A stretch of 64,000 nt of DNA, taken from assembly GCA_020631735.1 (NCBI GenBank), contig CM036159.1:18701511-18765510 (forward strand). Reading direction: 5' to 3'. Of this stretch, positions 46,601-59,925 are shown in pieces (the first letter of the stretch is position 1; each line of letters opens with the position of its first letter). The notes beneath the pieces are model-generated. The model was not told the origin of the DNA, made no database searches, and was given only the letters and a program-made list of their open reading frames with translations. The stretch comes from Saccharum officinarum (taxonomy: Eukaryota; Streptophyta; Magnoliopsida; Poales; Poaceae). A program made the translations under genes and the position numbers.

Positions 46601-48600
46601 TTACATTTTAATGTGAAATTAGATTTGAAAGCGTTCAAAACAATCTCAAATTTTAGTTTCTGAAAATTATATTTAGTTTGGGATGTTCTATTATTAAGAT
46701 ATTAGCATTTAGGACGTGCGGCCTGGCGCGTTTCACGCTTCCAGTGCATATTAGAGTATGACAACGCTTTGTGTGTTTTGGGGTGAATATTACTTGTTTA
46801 CTAATTACTTATGCTAATTCTACTAGTAGCTCCAGTGGTAATTTGGACGTTAGGAATTTCATTTGCTTGTATTGTTTTCACTTGGAAATGGGGAATTTTT
46901 AGGTTGCTTGAAAAGGAAGAGTTATAGAGTCTCAATTGTGAAAAAAACTTTTATAGCTTTCAAAAGACAACTTTTATTCGCAACACTTACTTTTTACAAC
47001 CGTTGAATTTGAACTTTTCAATGGCATTGTGACCAAATTGTTTTAATAGTTCATCTATGTTGATTCTATTAAGACATGAGTGTCAACAGTTCATGGATAA
47101 ATTTAGTATCTATGACTAATTAGACTTGCTAATTTTTATGCTCTATCCCTCCATTCATTTTCCAACACCATACCTTTATAATACTCTCGAATCTATATCT
47201 GCTTATAAAAGATTTACAAACTAGTTTATATCTTTGCCATCCATGTTCATAGGTTTCCCCTTTTATTTCCTTCATACCTCTTTGTGTCTATATGTTTAGT
47301 TTAAACCTTAGGTTAAGACCTTAAGATATACTAGCTCTTGTCGTAGATCATGTGTCGTTGCATCGTATCTCTATGTGTACTTCATATTACTTTATATGTT
47401 TGCTATCGACGTTCATAGTTTTCCAAGCTTTGATTTTATTAGATTTTGACTTTCAAGACATGATCTTCTTAGTTGCTAGGATATTTTAATCTAAATCTTA
47501 ATTTGAAACGCTATTGTTTATTCTATCTTTTATTCGGAACTCTCCTTAAGGACTTTATTAAAAAAAATCTAGGTCTTGGACCCTTAATTACTATAATAAC
47601 ATAAACAGTCATTTGACACTCTTGATGTTGAATATCCTCTATTAAAGAATATGTCTTAGTACTTTTTTTTGTAAAAAAACATAATGCTTATAATTAAACT
47701 GACAATGTAGACATTTTATAACGTCTCAATCAAAACATACAAATTTTGTAAAGTAATAATCTACTTAGTTTATTACCATATGGAATATTTTCATGATTAC
47801 TCAACTATAGAAATATACATATTTATCTCTAATGTTTGCATGTCACTTGGTCTGCATGGTAACACAAAGCATTCATATTTATTTTGAGCTAGTTTTTTTA
47901 TATATTTTATTAGTAGTAGAAGCTGTTGTGTAGAAATATGTGTAAGAGTACTTCATGGTTATTTCCTTCATATAGCCGACTTGGTAATTTAGAACCAAAT
48001 TTGAGGGAATATCTTTGTTTATTTTTATGACGGTAGAGGTAGGCAAGCTAAGGAGTTACTTATGTTGTCTATTGTAGATTAGATGCATCTTTAGGGTGTT
48101 TGCTTATATTATTTTCCATAGCGTTAAATGTTTAAAAATTTTCAAAAAACAGAATAAATCATGTGATACTTATTATTGTCTATGTTTATTGTTCGGATGT
48201 TTATGGTTTTTGTGATATTTTTTAGAGGTTTTATCTTTTTTATTAGTTCATCTTGTGAAGATTAACACGAAGGCTCTATTTTGTAATAGTAGAATAAGAT
48301 GATTCATTGCAAATTAAGTTGTTTATTTCCAAACAATATATGCGCTAATACTTTTTTACGAGCAATATAGAACACATAAAAAGAAGAAAATATCTATGTA
48401 GCCTACACTAGGCCTCATGGCTCATTCAGTCATTCTATACTGTGGTCTGCCTTATTGCAAACTTAAGGCAATGGGAATCAACTATTCATTGTCTTGGACA
48501 TCTCCATCTCATTTTGTCTCGCATTGGCTTTAGATGGCACTACTCATGCTAGAAGCCTTGGCAAGTTGAACAGGTAGTAGTGGACGGATATCGCCATTTC
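43601..48600. other. Long spacer, mostly AT-rich
   Basis: No supported gene. A 23-bp direct duplication (gctttaattttcggcctcagg) occurs at 44770-44813, and a GC-rich patch lies at about 46000-46200. The stretch 46300-48600 is AT-rich without long frames. Confidence 0.4.
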
Positions 48601-51600
48601 TCATTGGTTCGTTGGGTAACCATTGGCAATATTTTCCATGGCAGCTATGAGTGGATGCTTTCGACAGTCACCTCGGATTGATTGCAGTTTTAGTCCATGT
48701 CCAATCTGTTGGTTAATTATACCAACATTGGAAACGCCACCTTCCTACCTTTTGTTTTCTCCATATTGTTCTTTTTTTTTTGGTTTGGAGCAATCGACCA
48801 AGTAGCAGTAAAATGCCTCGGCAACATAGTGCTCTAGAGATAGTACTAGGAAGGTGCGTCCATTGTCCGTCGTGTGTGTGGCATTGCAGAAGATCCGCGG
48901 CAGGCGCCACGCCTCTCCTGCGCTCCCATGGCTGGCATGTGGCGATCCCTGATGAATCTGATCTGATCTGATCTCGTTTGGCCGTTGATTTGTGTGCACG
49001 GATCGGCGCACGCATTGGGCGACGGTGAATGGTGGCGCGCCCACTATTGGGAGGCGCAACGCAAGCAACCGTTGTAGGAGTATCCCCGTCGCGCCCCGCC
49101 CCGATATATACCCCTCACGTGAGGCCCTGCTGCTCCCGGCAGCTCCCCGCCTCTCTCGCCTCTCTACAGTGCCGAACAGGATTTGCAGGAGACATTCATC
49201 TCTTGTTCCAACCCACCCGGTTGCATGTGTGTGTGTGTGTGCGCGTGCGTGCGTGGTGGCAGCGCGCAATGCGTTGGCTGGCTGGACCATTCCGTCAGAG
49301 CCAGCAGCAAACCTTTTTGAGGCGTTCAAAAAATTTGCGCACAGCACAGGGTGTGTTCCTCTGTCAATCTTCAGAAGTTTTTGAGTTTTTTCCAACGTCT
49401 GTCAGGCTTACTGATACCGCTGCTGTAGTGGGTTTAATTAATAAGAGGACTGAAAAAGTCCAGAAGTACAGGAGTAATCCTAAGTTGGATGAAAAAACGA
49501 ATGAGATGTGTACTCTTTTATTTACATGGATGAAAATCGCCCTGATGTAAATAAAACTTTCAGACGCCCTGTTGATTTTTTTTCCAGCAGAGCGAGCGCC
49601 GCCGTCGCAACTGGACGTATCCAATTCCGCGCCCGCGCTCACAATTCCGTGCCGATCCAGCTACCGAAGCCGACGCATCCGCTGTGACGTGCGCGCGCCT
49701 TGGCGGGTCCATTTGGACGGGACGCCTCCTCCTCCTCCACGTACGCTCAATCGCACGTACGAGTAGCTTGTGTATGTACGTACTCGGTACTCCAGGAGAC
49801 GAGACCACAGTAGTGCTAGTGTACGTATGGAGTATTGTATTTCTTTTTTATCAGCTGGATCTGACGTACGTACAGCTGATACATTACTGGCTCTGGACTC
49901 TCGAGGGAGAAATATACCGTACCAGACGACGACACGGGCTGCACTTTGGTGCGGTCGTTTTCGATGCTGGCCGGCCCGGGGGACGGACGACGACGGCGAC
50001 GATCATCGGAGAGCAACGGCTCGCGAATTTTTGCTCGAGCTAGCGCGCGGCGATGACGACGACGCGACGCCACCGCCCCGACGGCGACAGGGTTTGGTCC
50101 GGCCGCGGCCGGTCGATCGGTTCGCCGATCCGCGTCTCGCCAAAGCCGGGCGGTGGTCTGCCGCCGCGCCGGACCCCGAACGAACCCAAGTGGATTAAAG
50201 ATACTCCATCAGATCAGCAGGATCGGCCGACCCGATCACTACGTTTAATCTGCCGACGGATGGACGCCCTTGACTGCTTGATCGAGCCGGCCAGCGTCAC
50301 ATCGCTAGGTCTTAATTACACCACACCATGAGCCCGCTCTACTAGTACTTATCTGCCATGTTCCTCTAGACACGATCACACGAGCAGTAGGTAGCTAGTT
50401 AGGCCTAGGGATCATTACTAGCACTCTAGCAGTAGCTAGGATTATGTTAAGGACGGCAGGGGGCATCACTTGTCCCTGTCGCTGCCGTATGGTTGTTCTA
50501 GCTAGGTTAACAATACGCAACTGGCCGGAACACGGAACACTTGCGGGATGTTTATTTGCACGTCAATATCCGATACACCGGCGCGAAGATTGCAGCCCAG
50601 ATACGGGGGTCGCGTCACGCTGTCACTTGTGTGTTCCTGTGTGGTGCTGGTGCATGCTGCTGGTTGTGGTTGTGGTTGCCGATCGAGCAGAGAGGCAGCG
50701 AGCCCATGCTCAGTCAGTCAGGACGAAACGAAGCAACGCCGCTAGCTTTTGATGCCTTTCTTGTCGTCGCCACAGCCCACACATGCAGGCACACAGTTCT
50801 GTGCCTCAGTGCCTGCCTGTGGTGCTGGTGCATGCTGTACGTACGTACTACGCGCCTGTGCCTGTGTGCTCGCTCGCCTCTCTCTTTCTTGTTTCTATTC
50901 CCTTGGCCCTTGGGAGGGAGGAGCTTTGCGTTGCGTTGCGTTGCGTTGCCCTACCCCTCCCTGGCTTTTCCTTTGCACCCACCCATCATCGATCATGCAT
51001 GTAGCGGTAGCAGTGCTGGTGGATGGCTAGTAGGGCTCCCTGCTGGCTGCTGCATGCGCTAGCCACAAGCCGCCGTCGTCTTTGATGAAAGGTGAAAGAC
51101 GTTACAAAGGTATGCACCCGTTGTACTGGACCGTAAACTCGTACTACGAGTAGCTATTGGTGTGTTTTTCGCGTATGCGTCTCCCTTTTGCTGCAAGGAC
51201 GGCGTGCATGTGAGCCCTCCTCTGCCATGCGCGTACTGCCGCCGTGGATTGTATTGTAGCAACACATTCAGTGCCATTGTTATCGTGATTTATTTATTTT
51301 GAGCCCATGCTGCATTATTCAGCGCCATACAGACTTGTCATGTCGTCGCAACACGTCGGAAAGGAAACGCACTATACAGGGGCTTGGCTTGGGCTAATAA
51401 TTCGTCCGAGGGCTTAATCGGGGCAGGCAGTGCCTACGTAGCGCAGGCAGGAGCCAAGCAAAAGGTTTCTCGGCTGAATCTGAATCAGAGGCCGGCCGGG
51501 GTTGGCATTGGCAAGTGACGTCTTGTCCGGTCGGAGTGAGTGTTGGTCGCACAAAACACCTCGTCAGCTTTATGGGGGTCTCACCTCATGAGATGAGATG

Positions 51601-52900
51601 AGGAGAGGCCGCCGGCCGAAGCGCTCGGCGCACCGAGATGACCCACCGGGACCGGCCGCGGGCGGAGAGCTCCACCGATCGATCGTTCGGCTTCGTGGTG
51701 AAAACGTGACGGAGCTCACGGAGGGAAGCAGCCTTGCTTGTATGGAATTGGGCATCCGGCCAAGCAAAGATAACTGATAATGCAGCGGTGTCTTTGCTGG
51801 TTGGGGGCAAGCATGCATTATGACGTGCTGGGCCGGGGTGGTGGGGGCATGGGCATGGCGTGCCCAGTCACCGATCACATTGCTGTCTCCAGGTCCGGAG
51901 CTAGCGGATAGGAGCTCCATCGTCTACAGGCCAGCAGGTTTCTTTTGTTTCTACCGCGCGCGCGCCCATCTGCGCAGCGCACTGGCTGAGCCTGAGCCTG
52001 AGCCTGGCTGCCCCAGCGCCAGCAGTGGGCCGGCCTGACCAGTGGAGGGGAGGGAGCAAACTTGGGCTTGCTCCTATTAGCACGGCCGAACTCCTGGGCG
52101 CCTCCGTGCCAACCCAGACCAGACCTAGCGCGCAAACCAAACCCACCGCGCGCGGCACGGCGGATGCCCCGTGCCCGGAGTCCGGACCAACCATCCCGCA
52201 CGCGCGCCGATCCCCCCGTGCCCAAGGCGCACCCCCACACGGCCATCGCGCGCAGCCGTAGCGGTCGAGCCGTATCTGACGCCGCCGGCCCGTTCGCTAG
52301 CTTGGCTTAGCTTTGCCGAGCTGTACGCGACCGTGCTGAGCTGTTGCGGTTGACGGGTTGCTTTGCTGTGGCCGCGCGCGTGAGCGAGCGAGCCACCCTC
52401 TGGCTGTGATCTGATTCGTCTCGGGCGCGGGCGGGCGGGCGCACGCGCCGATGGCGATTGGGACCTTGGCGCGGTCGGCGGTTCCATGTGCCGGCCTGCC
52501 GAGGCGTGGGGACGGGCGTTTCCTCCACACACAAAAAGATAGCAATCCACGGCAGGAGTCGAGCTCGGCATCGCTATACCTGGAGTAGGATGAACCGCTC
52601 GAGGTCTTGAGATCTAGGCCGTCCAATGAGTGCAGGCCGGATCACCATGGCTTCCGCGACGAACTAGCACTACGTGCACGCTACCAGTTGCTGCAATGCA
52701 AATTATGCAATAGTCCTCTTGGCAGCTCAGACATTTTGTGGTTGCAGTGGCTTGTCACTGAAAAAGCAACAAGCTCTTGCATGCATCGTCAGCAAGGAAT
52801 ATGATCCGGGGAGATAGCATCTCTCCATCCCAGGCTAGCGACAGCGAGGGTGGTGAAACGAGCGAGACGGAACGCAACGCGCGCGCGCGGATCGGGCGGA
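48601..52900. other. Spacer with GC-rich patches and short tandem repeats
   Basis: Simple repeats: four ctgat-type units ending near 48972, a (TG)n run at about 49225-49240, and (TTGCG)5 at about 50926-50949. The 20-bp sequence tgtggtgctggtgcatgctg occurs at 50639 and 50818. GC-rich blocks at 49000-49330 and 51560-52540 give spurious long frames. No gene recognised. Confidence 0.4.
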
Positions 52901-55413
52901 GCAGATGGCAGTCAACAAAAGGCCCAGCCCAGAGAGACACATCGAAAGCAAAGTGTGCATGCATATGTACGGATATGGACAGATTAAATTAATCCGAGCT
53001 GGTTTTGTCGGCCGCCCGGACGCGTCTCTGCAGCGAAAACATCAGCAGCAGCAGCATCTGAGATCAATCAACGAAGGAAAACATGGCATGGGGATGAGAG
53101 CATGCATCGCGGTTGGGACCTGCTGTGGTTTCGTGAGTGTGAGCGTGCAACTGCAAAGCAAGGATCCATGGGCTAGGTAGGTAGTAGTACATACTGTACC
53201 TATCTAGTAGTAGTGCCTCTGCCTACGGCCTACCTAGGTGCAGGAGTAGAGGGAATCGAAACTGTGGAGGACGTTCGTTTCTTTTGACAAAAGAATGACG
53301 CTCCTCTCTCTTTCTCTCCCTGTCTCGAAACTCGAAAGGTACATCTGATTCAAGTCGAACTATTTTTACTTTTGAATAAATTATAAAGAATAATATAAGC
53401 AATTATTATTTCTAAAAAGATATACTATAACAATATATTCCACGGTAAATTTAATAATACTTATTTGATATCCTAAATATTTCTATTTTTTTAATAAACC
53501 TTAAACTAAAGATTGTTGTACTTGACACCACCGTGGGTAGAAGTGTACTCATTTTTATTGAAACACATGGAGTATATATGATAATATGAATGCCAAATAG
53601 ATGGTTTAAAGTTAGTTCTAAACTTTAGTTCACCTCACATTAGAGCTTTAGACCTCTAAAGTGAACTAAAGTGCTCTAAAATTTTTACAACTCTAAACTA
53701 GGGATCCAAACAGCCCTTAAGAGAAATATGAATCTGACTATTAGTCTATTACTATTTGTGCTAATTTTATTTGCGAGTAGGCGACCAGCCTAGTGTATCG
53801 GAGAGGACTTGAGGTCGCGAGGAGACGCCCTACTTACCGATCGTGTCAAGGTAACCGGTCCTGTTGATCGGTAAGCTTCACATTGTCAGAATACACTGCG
53901 AGGCGAGCCGCGAGCTAGCTAACAAAATCAGATAACCGTCTAGTCAGTTACTGGTCACCGCCTACTCTCCTTGCAACACTGGAGAACGACCCAGGCGCGA
54001 GTAATAACTGTCAGCTGAGACAGAGATCTCGAAAGGCGCAGTTCACCAACCTGTCGGAGAAACTGCCCCGTGTGGAGCAGAAGTTTCAACGCCGCGAATC
54101 CTCCTGCGCGATCACAGTGAGATCCATGAATTCCACGCAGGAGATCGAGGTGACGCGAACGCCCGAGCAGCGCAAAAGCCTGGACCGGCGGTACAAGTAC
54201 AACACGACTCGGCGTCTCGGCCGGCCGCGAGCGCATTGCATGCATGCACACTCGAGATGCATGCATGGGCTCCACCAAGGAAAGCGAGCACGATCACTGC
54301 AGCGGCCACATGCTTGGGGGTTGCTGCTGGCGCCCAAAAGAAAAAAAAAAAGAATTGCTCGGAGCATATGGTCTGTTAGATTAGAATTAGATCTGGCAGC
54401 GGAAAGGCGGCAGCAGCATGGAAGTGGAACCGGCCGAAGCAGCCTGACGCCGAGATGGTCCTGGCGATCGGTCGCGATCTCGCTCGAGACCACGAGGAGG
54501 AAAGCGGAGGAGGGACAGGCAGCAACGACGTCCATGGATGGAGGTGAATAATCAATAATGCAAACGATCCAGTCCAGAGCGTCACATGGGGGCACCGGCA
54601 CCGCCCGACCATATACTGCTTGGTCACTTGTTGGAGAGAGAAACTGGTTTTGTGCAGCTGGGTACGTTGTGGAATTAAGACCTTGCCTTGCGCTTGCCGG
54701 TGTCGAGCGAGGTCGAGGACTCGAGGGACAAGATGTCTCAGCGGCGATGCACCACGAGCAGGGCACAGTAACTCTAATCAGCTAGCGAACTAGCGTGAGC
54801 CTGCGGAGGCCACGGCGACTCGCCAAACGGAGCCTCGAATACTCTTTACGACGGTCCGGAGAGTGGTCACGCCCTCTTCATTCTCGCGTCTCGTCGCTCA
54901 CTCAAGCCTGAACTCTGGTCACGGCGCAGTTCTGTTGATGTGCGCTGCGTTGCATGGTCCCGGCTGGCGGACCCGGATCAGAAGGGCCGGAGGTGCGGGG
55001 GCTCAGCCTAGCGCGGAGCCACCGAGCAGGATTGCAGGAAGGAACACGTACTACGGCGTACCTACCCGCCACATGGAGCCTCCTGCTGCGCCTCACGGGC
55101 CGGCTGGGGCCCCTGCTGGGTCGTGCTCATGCTGCTCCTGTTGAGGGCTGAGGCTCCCCGTCCGGCTCGGTGCGTTCCGCATGATGTTGTCTGTCTGTTC
55201 ACTCCACGGCTTTCAGTTTCGGTGGTGTACCGTGTACCTGGTGCTCTCATCCTTTCTGGACTCGGGGTATGATTGTGATCGCACAGAGATTCCATGGTAC
55301 TCGTCGCCCCAAATAATAGTTCCACGGCAGTGATAAGGCTAAGGCCCTATATATGGCCTATGGCAACCCGCTGAAGAAAAACCTTCAACGTACTGAACAT
55401 CTTGTGCGGAATT

Positions 55414-55444
<31 letters not shown>

Positions 55445-57156
55445 CTTTTTTAAAAGCAAAAACATATTTACCTTTTTTTAGGTAACATAACAAAGGAAAA
55501 TATATTTCCCTTTGTGACCCCGTTTGCCAAATAGTACTCCTCCACTATATGAAAAGTGCTCGCAGCTATGCCAACTACCCAGTGTGTGTGTGTTCAGTTG
55601 ATGCGGAACCTTTCTATCCTGACCCGCTCGTGCAAGGGGGGATGTTTTCTTTGCTCCAGCTTCGCGAAAAGAGGCTCGGCTTCGGGTCCCGATCACGAGT
55701 AGTTTACGACCACACGCACGTACGGCGCCCTCCTCCGTTGGGCAGGGGCGCAGGGCCAGAGCGTAACGGTAGTGGAAGCCAAGTCAAAGGAGCGCTCCTC
55801 CACCGTGCGAGTGCGGCTGAGGATCGCTTTTTCACTTTCAAGTTCCCATGATAGAGAAAACGCATTCGGCGTCGGTTGGCCGGTCCCGTTCGTTCACGTC
55901 GTCGTCAAGGAGCAGCGCTGGGCGGGGGGGAGGACGCCGGCACTGCCGTGTTAAGCCAAGCCGTGTCGCCCCGCCCCGTACCGGTCAAACCAGCAGCTGC
56001 TCTCGCTGCTGCCAATGATTCCTCCTCCTAGGCTCCTAGGCCCCTGGCTGGCTGGCTAGCTAGATAGGCGTAACAACTAGAGCAAACTGGAGCAATAATC
56101 TGTGTTTCTCACGGCTGCTACTCTGTTCACCGTGGTGAAACTGTAGCTTTCTTCTCGCAGGGCGCCGTTGCTAGGCCTCACGCGATATGACAACACGGCG
56201 TCGCGCTTAGAACCAGCACGGGGAATAGAATCTTTGCACGCTGCACATCCCAGTACTGGGTCCACAACGTGCAACGTCCAATGTTCGTACTCGCTCACTA
56301 GCAGTACCTGAGTGCTATACAATCAGTGTAACGAGCTAGGCTGGATGGAGCAGCGCGCTCCTGTACATGGCCCAAAACCAACCCAACAGACTACGCCTAA
56401 CAATAGCAACCACCGAGTCACCCATCCATTGGAACAGGAATTAGGCTCAGCCCTCAGGGCCACTTGCACGTCCACGCACTGGACGGGGTATCTCTTGTTA
56501 AGCAATCCATCCGCGTACGATTAGGCACGCATCATTTGACGCAGACAGCCGCTGCATAATACAGGAAGTTTCACTGACACTGACAGCAACAAGCAAACAA
56601 CCGAAACTGAAAGGGCTGAAAGGTTCAGCAGGCGAAGCAATTGCGCGTCAGCACATGGCGGCCTAACAGCCTCCACGCCACGAGCGACCTCACCGGTGGC
56701 AGCCCAAAAAAAAGCTGCAGCTCAGAACGGCAAAGAGAGATGGGTACAGGTAAGCATGGCAAAAAAGTTAATTGGCAAAGCGTTTGAACAAATAATTGGC
56801 AAAACCATATTATACATGGTGGGGATCACGGACAACCGTAAACCACTTTTGAAGACATTGTTTACTATTGAGTCTATGATCAACTCCCAAAAACTTGTTT
56901 TATTTTGCTTTTCCAAAACTTTTGGGGGGGGGGGGGGCAGCTAAATTGACCCTTAATCTGATCACTGTGTCGAAATACGTTCCCACTACCTCAAGCTGTT
57001 ATCATTTGGTACCTTGTGAGAGCATAGAGCATCTGTAGCAGCATTTGTCGGTTGAACTCAGGTACTTCAATCCCACCCCCCCGGACACGCACAACTTGTG
57101 TGTGCACAAAATCTGAGGTCATCACACCTTCATGCGGAAACAATTCAGCTTCATAT
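52901..57156. other. Spacer downstream of the OEP64-like gene
   Basis: No gene recognised. A probable MITE end (gggatccaaacagccc) is at about 53700-53717. An (AT)14 run is at 55417-55444 and a run of 14 G at 56924-56937. The bases just below 57157 are probably the 3' UTR of the minus-strand gene. Confidence 0.4.
55417..55444. repeat. (AT)14 microsatellite
   Basis: Uninterrupted AT dinucleotide run of 28 bp. Confidence 0.95.
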
Positions 57157-58600
57157 TTACGGAAACAACTTCTTTAACCTGTTAATGGCAACACCAGCCG
57201 TCTTGTTCATTGGTTCTAGAACAAGGGCATGGTTGAAATCTGCAGATAAGACATGGTCAGTTGGTCACAATCAAATCCAGTTCAAACAAACAGACAATTC
57301 CTTGCATATAGTATTAACAAAAGGGGAAAAGGCAAGACTGACCATCAATGGCATCCTTGTAATAACCTAGCATCTCCCTTGCAGTGCCTCTCCGTAAATA
57401 AGCTTTCACGCTCTATAAACAACAAATGGATTGAAGTTAGAATATATAGTAAATAGCAAACCGATTATTTTGGGGGAAAATAGCATTACCTATCGAAACA
57501 TCAACCAAAATCAAATGTGTACACTGTTTTAAAATTTGAACGAGGTCTACTAACGACAAATACAGTAAAAAATCATTGGGATGTTTCCCTACAGCACATC
57601 CATAAAGTGCTAATACAAATTGCAATATCGTGGGTTCCATTCTAATTTCGCATGTATTGAATAAATTAGAATAACATCCATTGCACATTGCTCTGTAATA
57701 AAATGCAAAAGCTGAAAATACAAAAAAGCAGGACCTAACCTTTGGATCAAGGTCGATGGCACTTGTGCAATCTGCCTCAGCCTGACGGTAGCTGAAAGGA
57801 ACCATCGAGTAACAAAGAAGTGTTGAAAAAACACTCATGTCAAATCATTAAATTTTATTAAGAAAAAAGGTGCTAGATAGGGGGAAATCATACCTAGTTA
57901 GTTCTAGAAAGGCAGCAGCTCTGTTGCTGTAGTATGTAGCCACTTTTCCATTTAACTTTATTGCTTCAGTATAGAAATTTACTGCCTTTTGCCATTGTTT
58001 TTCCTTAAATGCAGCATTACCCTGTCAAGAAGCAAACATTCAAAAAGAAAACTAGTAAGAACAATGTTAACATACTAATCCTACAAGAAATATTTGCTTC
58101 ATATTGCAACATAGTGTTACTAAGTGGCAATACTTGATTGAGCATAGTTACAGGGCACATGAGAAATAAGTATGCCCAAGACTGTTGGCACAGTAGGACT
58201 ATGTAACTTAAGTGAACTACCATCAGGTTGTTCTTTGACACATTGAATGAGCAATAAGAAAAATTAACTTTCTTTGATGCCATAAGGTTCTTCTAAGTGA
58301 ACATTGTTTTATTGCTGTTAAGCCAAAGTGCTACTAGAGGATCTGCACAGGAGTTAGAAAATTTACATCCTACAAGAATGTGCAATAAGAAAAACTAACT
58401 TTCTCTTTAGCAGCTTCAGCTGCTTCTTCATTCATCGCCTGTTTACTTGAAACACTAGACTTCGCTAGTATTTCCACTTGCTCTTGGATGGTTGTATACA
58501 TGGTTTGAGTGGTGTCCAACAAAAATCGATCACCGCCATGCCTAGCAATCAATGAAACTGAAATGGGACACTTATCATGTGTACCCAAAGGAATAGAGAC
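57157..58600 (-). CDS. OEP64/TOC64-like protein, C-terminal exons (amidase-like end plus TPR repeats)
   Basis: Five minus-strand exons with GT-AG borders join in frame: 58600-58400, 58021-57894, 57791-57740, 57412-57343 and 57239-57157 (TAA at 57157-57159). The first encodes the end of an amidase-like domain (VSIPLGTHDKCPISVSLIAR, HGGDRFLLDT). The next four encode about three TPR units: GNAAFKEKQWQKAVNFYTEA, YYSNRAAAFLEL, YRQAEADCTSAIDLDPK, VKAYLRRGTAREMLG and FNHALVLEP. Family knowledge: OEP64/TOC64 proteins sit in the outer envelope of plastids or the mitochondrial outer membrane, and their cytosolic TPR domain binds Hsp90/Hsp70 carrying preproteins. The N-terminal membrane anchor and most of the amidase domain are encoded by exons beyond the window; the intron before exon 58600 holds a copia element. 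Which of the plastid or mitochondrial forms it is cannot be decided here. Confidence 0.88.
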
Positions 58601-59524
58601 CTGAAATGGTCATCAAACAGCTGAGCCTTAGCACAGATCTAAAGAGTGCTTACTGGAAAAGCGCACGCGCTATGCACCTAAAGCTAGGAATGATAGTGAA
58701 ACTCATCATCTTTATCCAGATCCATACTCCCCAAATATTCACCCAAATTCTATTAGCATATTTATTTCATAACAAGTATTAGTGTATGACATGGCACTAT
58801 CAACTAAAAAAAATAAAGGCATGTTTGGGGCACTATCTATTCCAATGACTACTAATATTCACACCCTGGTTCAAACCTAAGTCCTAAGAGTAGTGGCTTC
58901 ATTTACACAGGTTGCAGTAGTATAGTATCTGCATCTCCAGTTCTCCGTCACTCAAAGATTTTTTTTAAAAAAAGAAAATTTTCAGGTCTGGCATTCTGCT
59001 ACTGATTGAGCCCGTGTAACAAATCATCTGTCCCCTTCCCTTGTTTCCAAACACTGTTTAATTTTGTTGTTAGAGTCTGAGTAATCTGCTACACTTTGGA
59101 ACAACTTTGCAAAGATTCTATTTCATTCAGAATAAAGTTTGCCCTACCCCTAAAGGCTGATTCTTTTCTCTAGAATATCTCAGTAAACTTAATTATTCTG
59201 GTAGCTTAAATCATGCTGTGTAAAGATCAACTGATCGTCAGTCTAAGACTCTTCATTCGCTCAACAGTGCTTAACTACAAACTTCAGACACTCTACAAGC
59301 TGTTATGCTAACCATAGGACATGCATTTCGCGAGTTTATGTCCATGATAGTAGTTGTTATATTTATGCTTGTTAGAATTTAGGACTAATGTTCAGTGTCC
59401 TGTTCAAAATGCCAATGGAGACAAATGATTGCAAGCTTGCAGCATCATAAAGAAAAAGAAGGTTCAGCAGATCACTGGAAGAGAAGAAAAAACAGGTTCA
59501 TATAATTTATGTGCTAGTAAACCC
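58601..59524 (-). other. Intron of the OEP64-like gene (part)
   Basis: An AG acceptor at 58601-58602 ends this intron. No further exon resembling the upstream amidase part is visible before the copia LTR at 59525, so the intron continues past it and exceeds 5.4 kb including the insertion. Confidence 0.65.
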
Positions 59525-59887
59525 TGTTAGTCGCTGGATTCGCACTCTTGGTAGTAGCTGAATCCTTACTCTCATCGAGAGAGGATGACACTAGGAGTTG
59601 GGGCAATTTTCTGGTTTATTTCTCACACAAACTCATACAATGCCATGCCAACCGGAGGGGTTGGGGATACATATTTATAGGCTGCTAGCCAGCAGCATAT
59701 GCCAAGATGCTAGTCTAAGATGCTAGTCTAAGATGCTGTCCTAGATGTCAACTGCTGTCCTAAAAGCAGATGTTGTCCTAGATGCTAACTGCTGTCCTAA
59801 AAGCAGTCAAAAGATGCTGGACACAAAGATCATGTGCTGCAGTGTGCAGCAGCCCTACAACCACCAGCCACAGAGACTTATCCATCA
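59525..59887 (-). repeat. 3' LTR of the GC-rich copia element
   Basis: Reads TGATGGATAAG...CTAACA on the minus strand. A TATAAATA-type box (complement of 59667-59676) lies about 210 bp into it. Confidence 0.85.
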
Positions 59888-59898
59888 CTCTCCCCCTA
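59888..59898 (-). other. Polypurine tract
   Basis: Minus-strand tagggggagag directly precedes the LTR's TG. Confidence 0.8.
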
Positions 59899-59925
59899 AG
59901 TCTTGTGTGGCTCCTTGTGAGGTAT

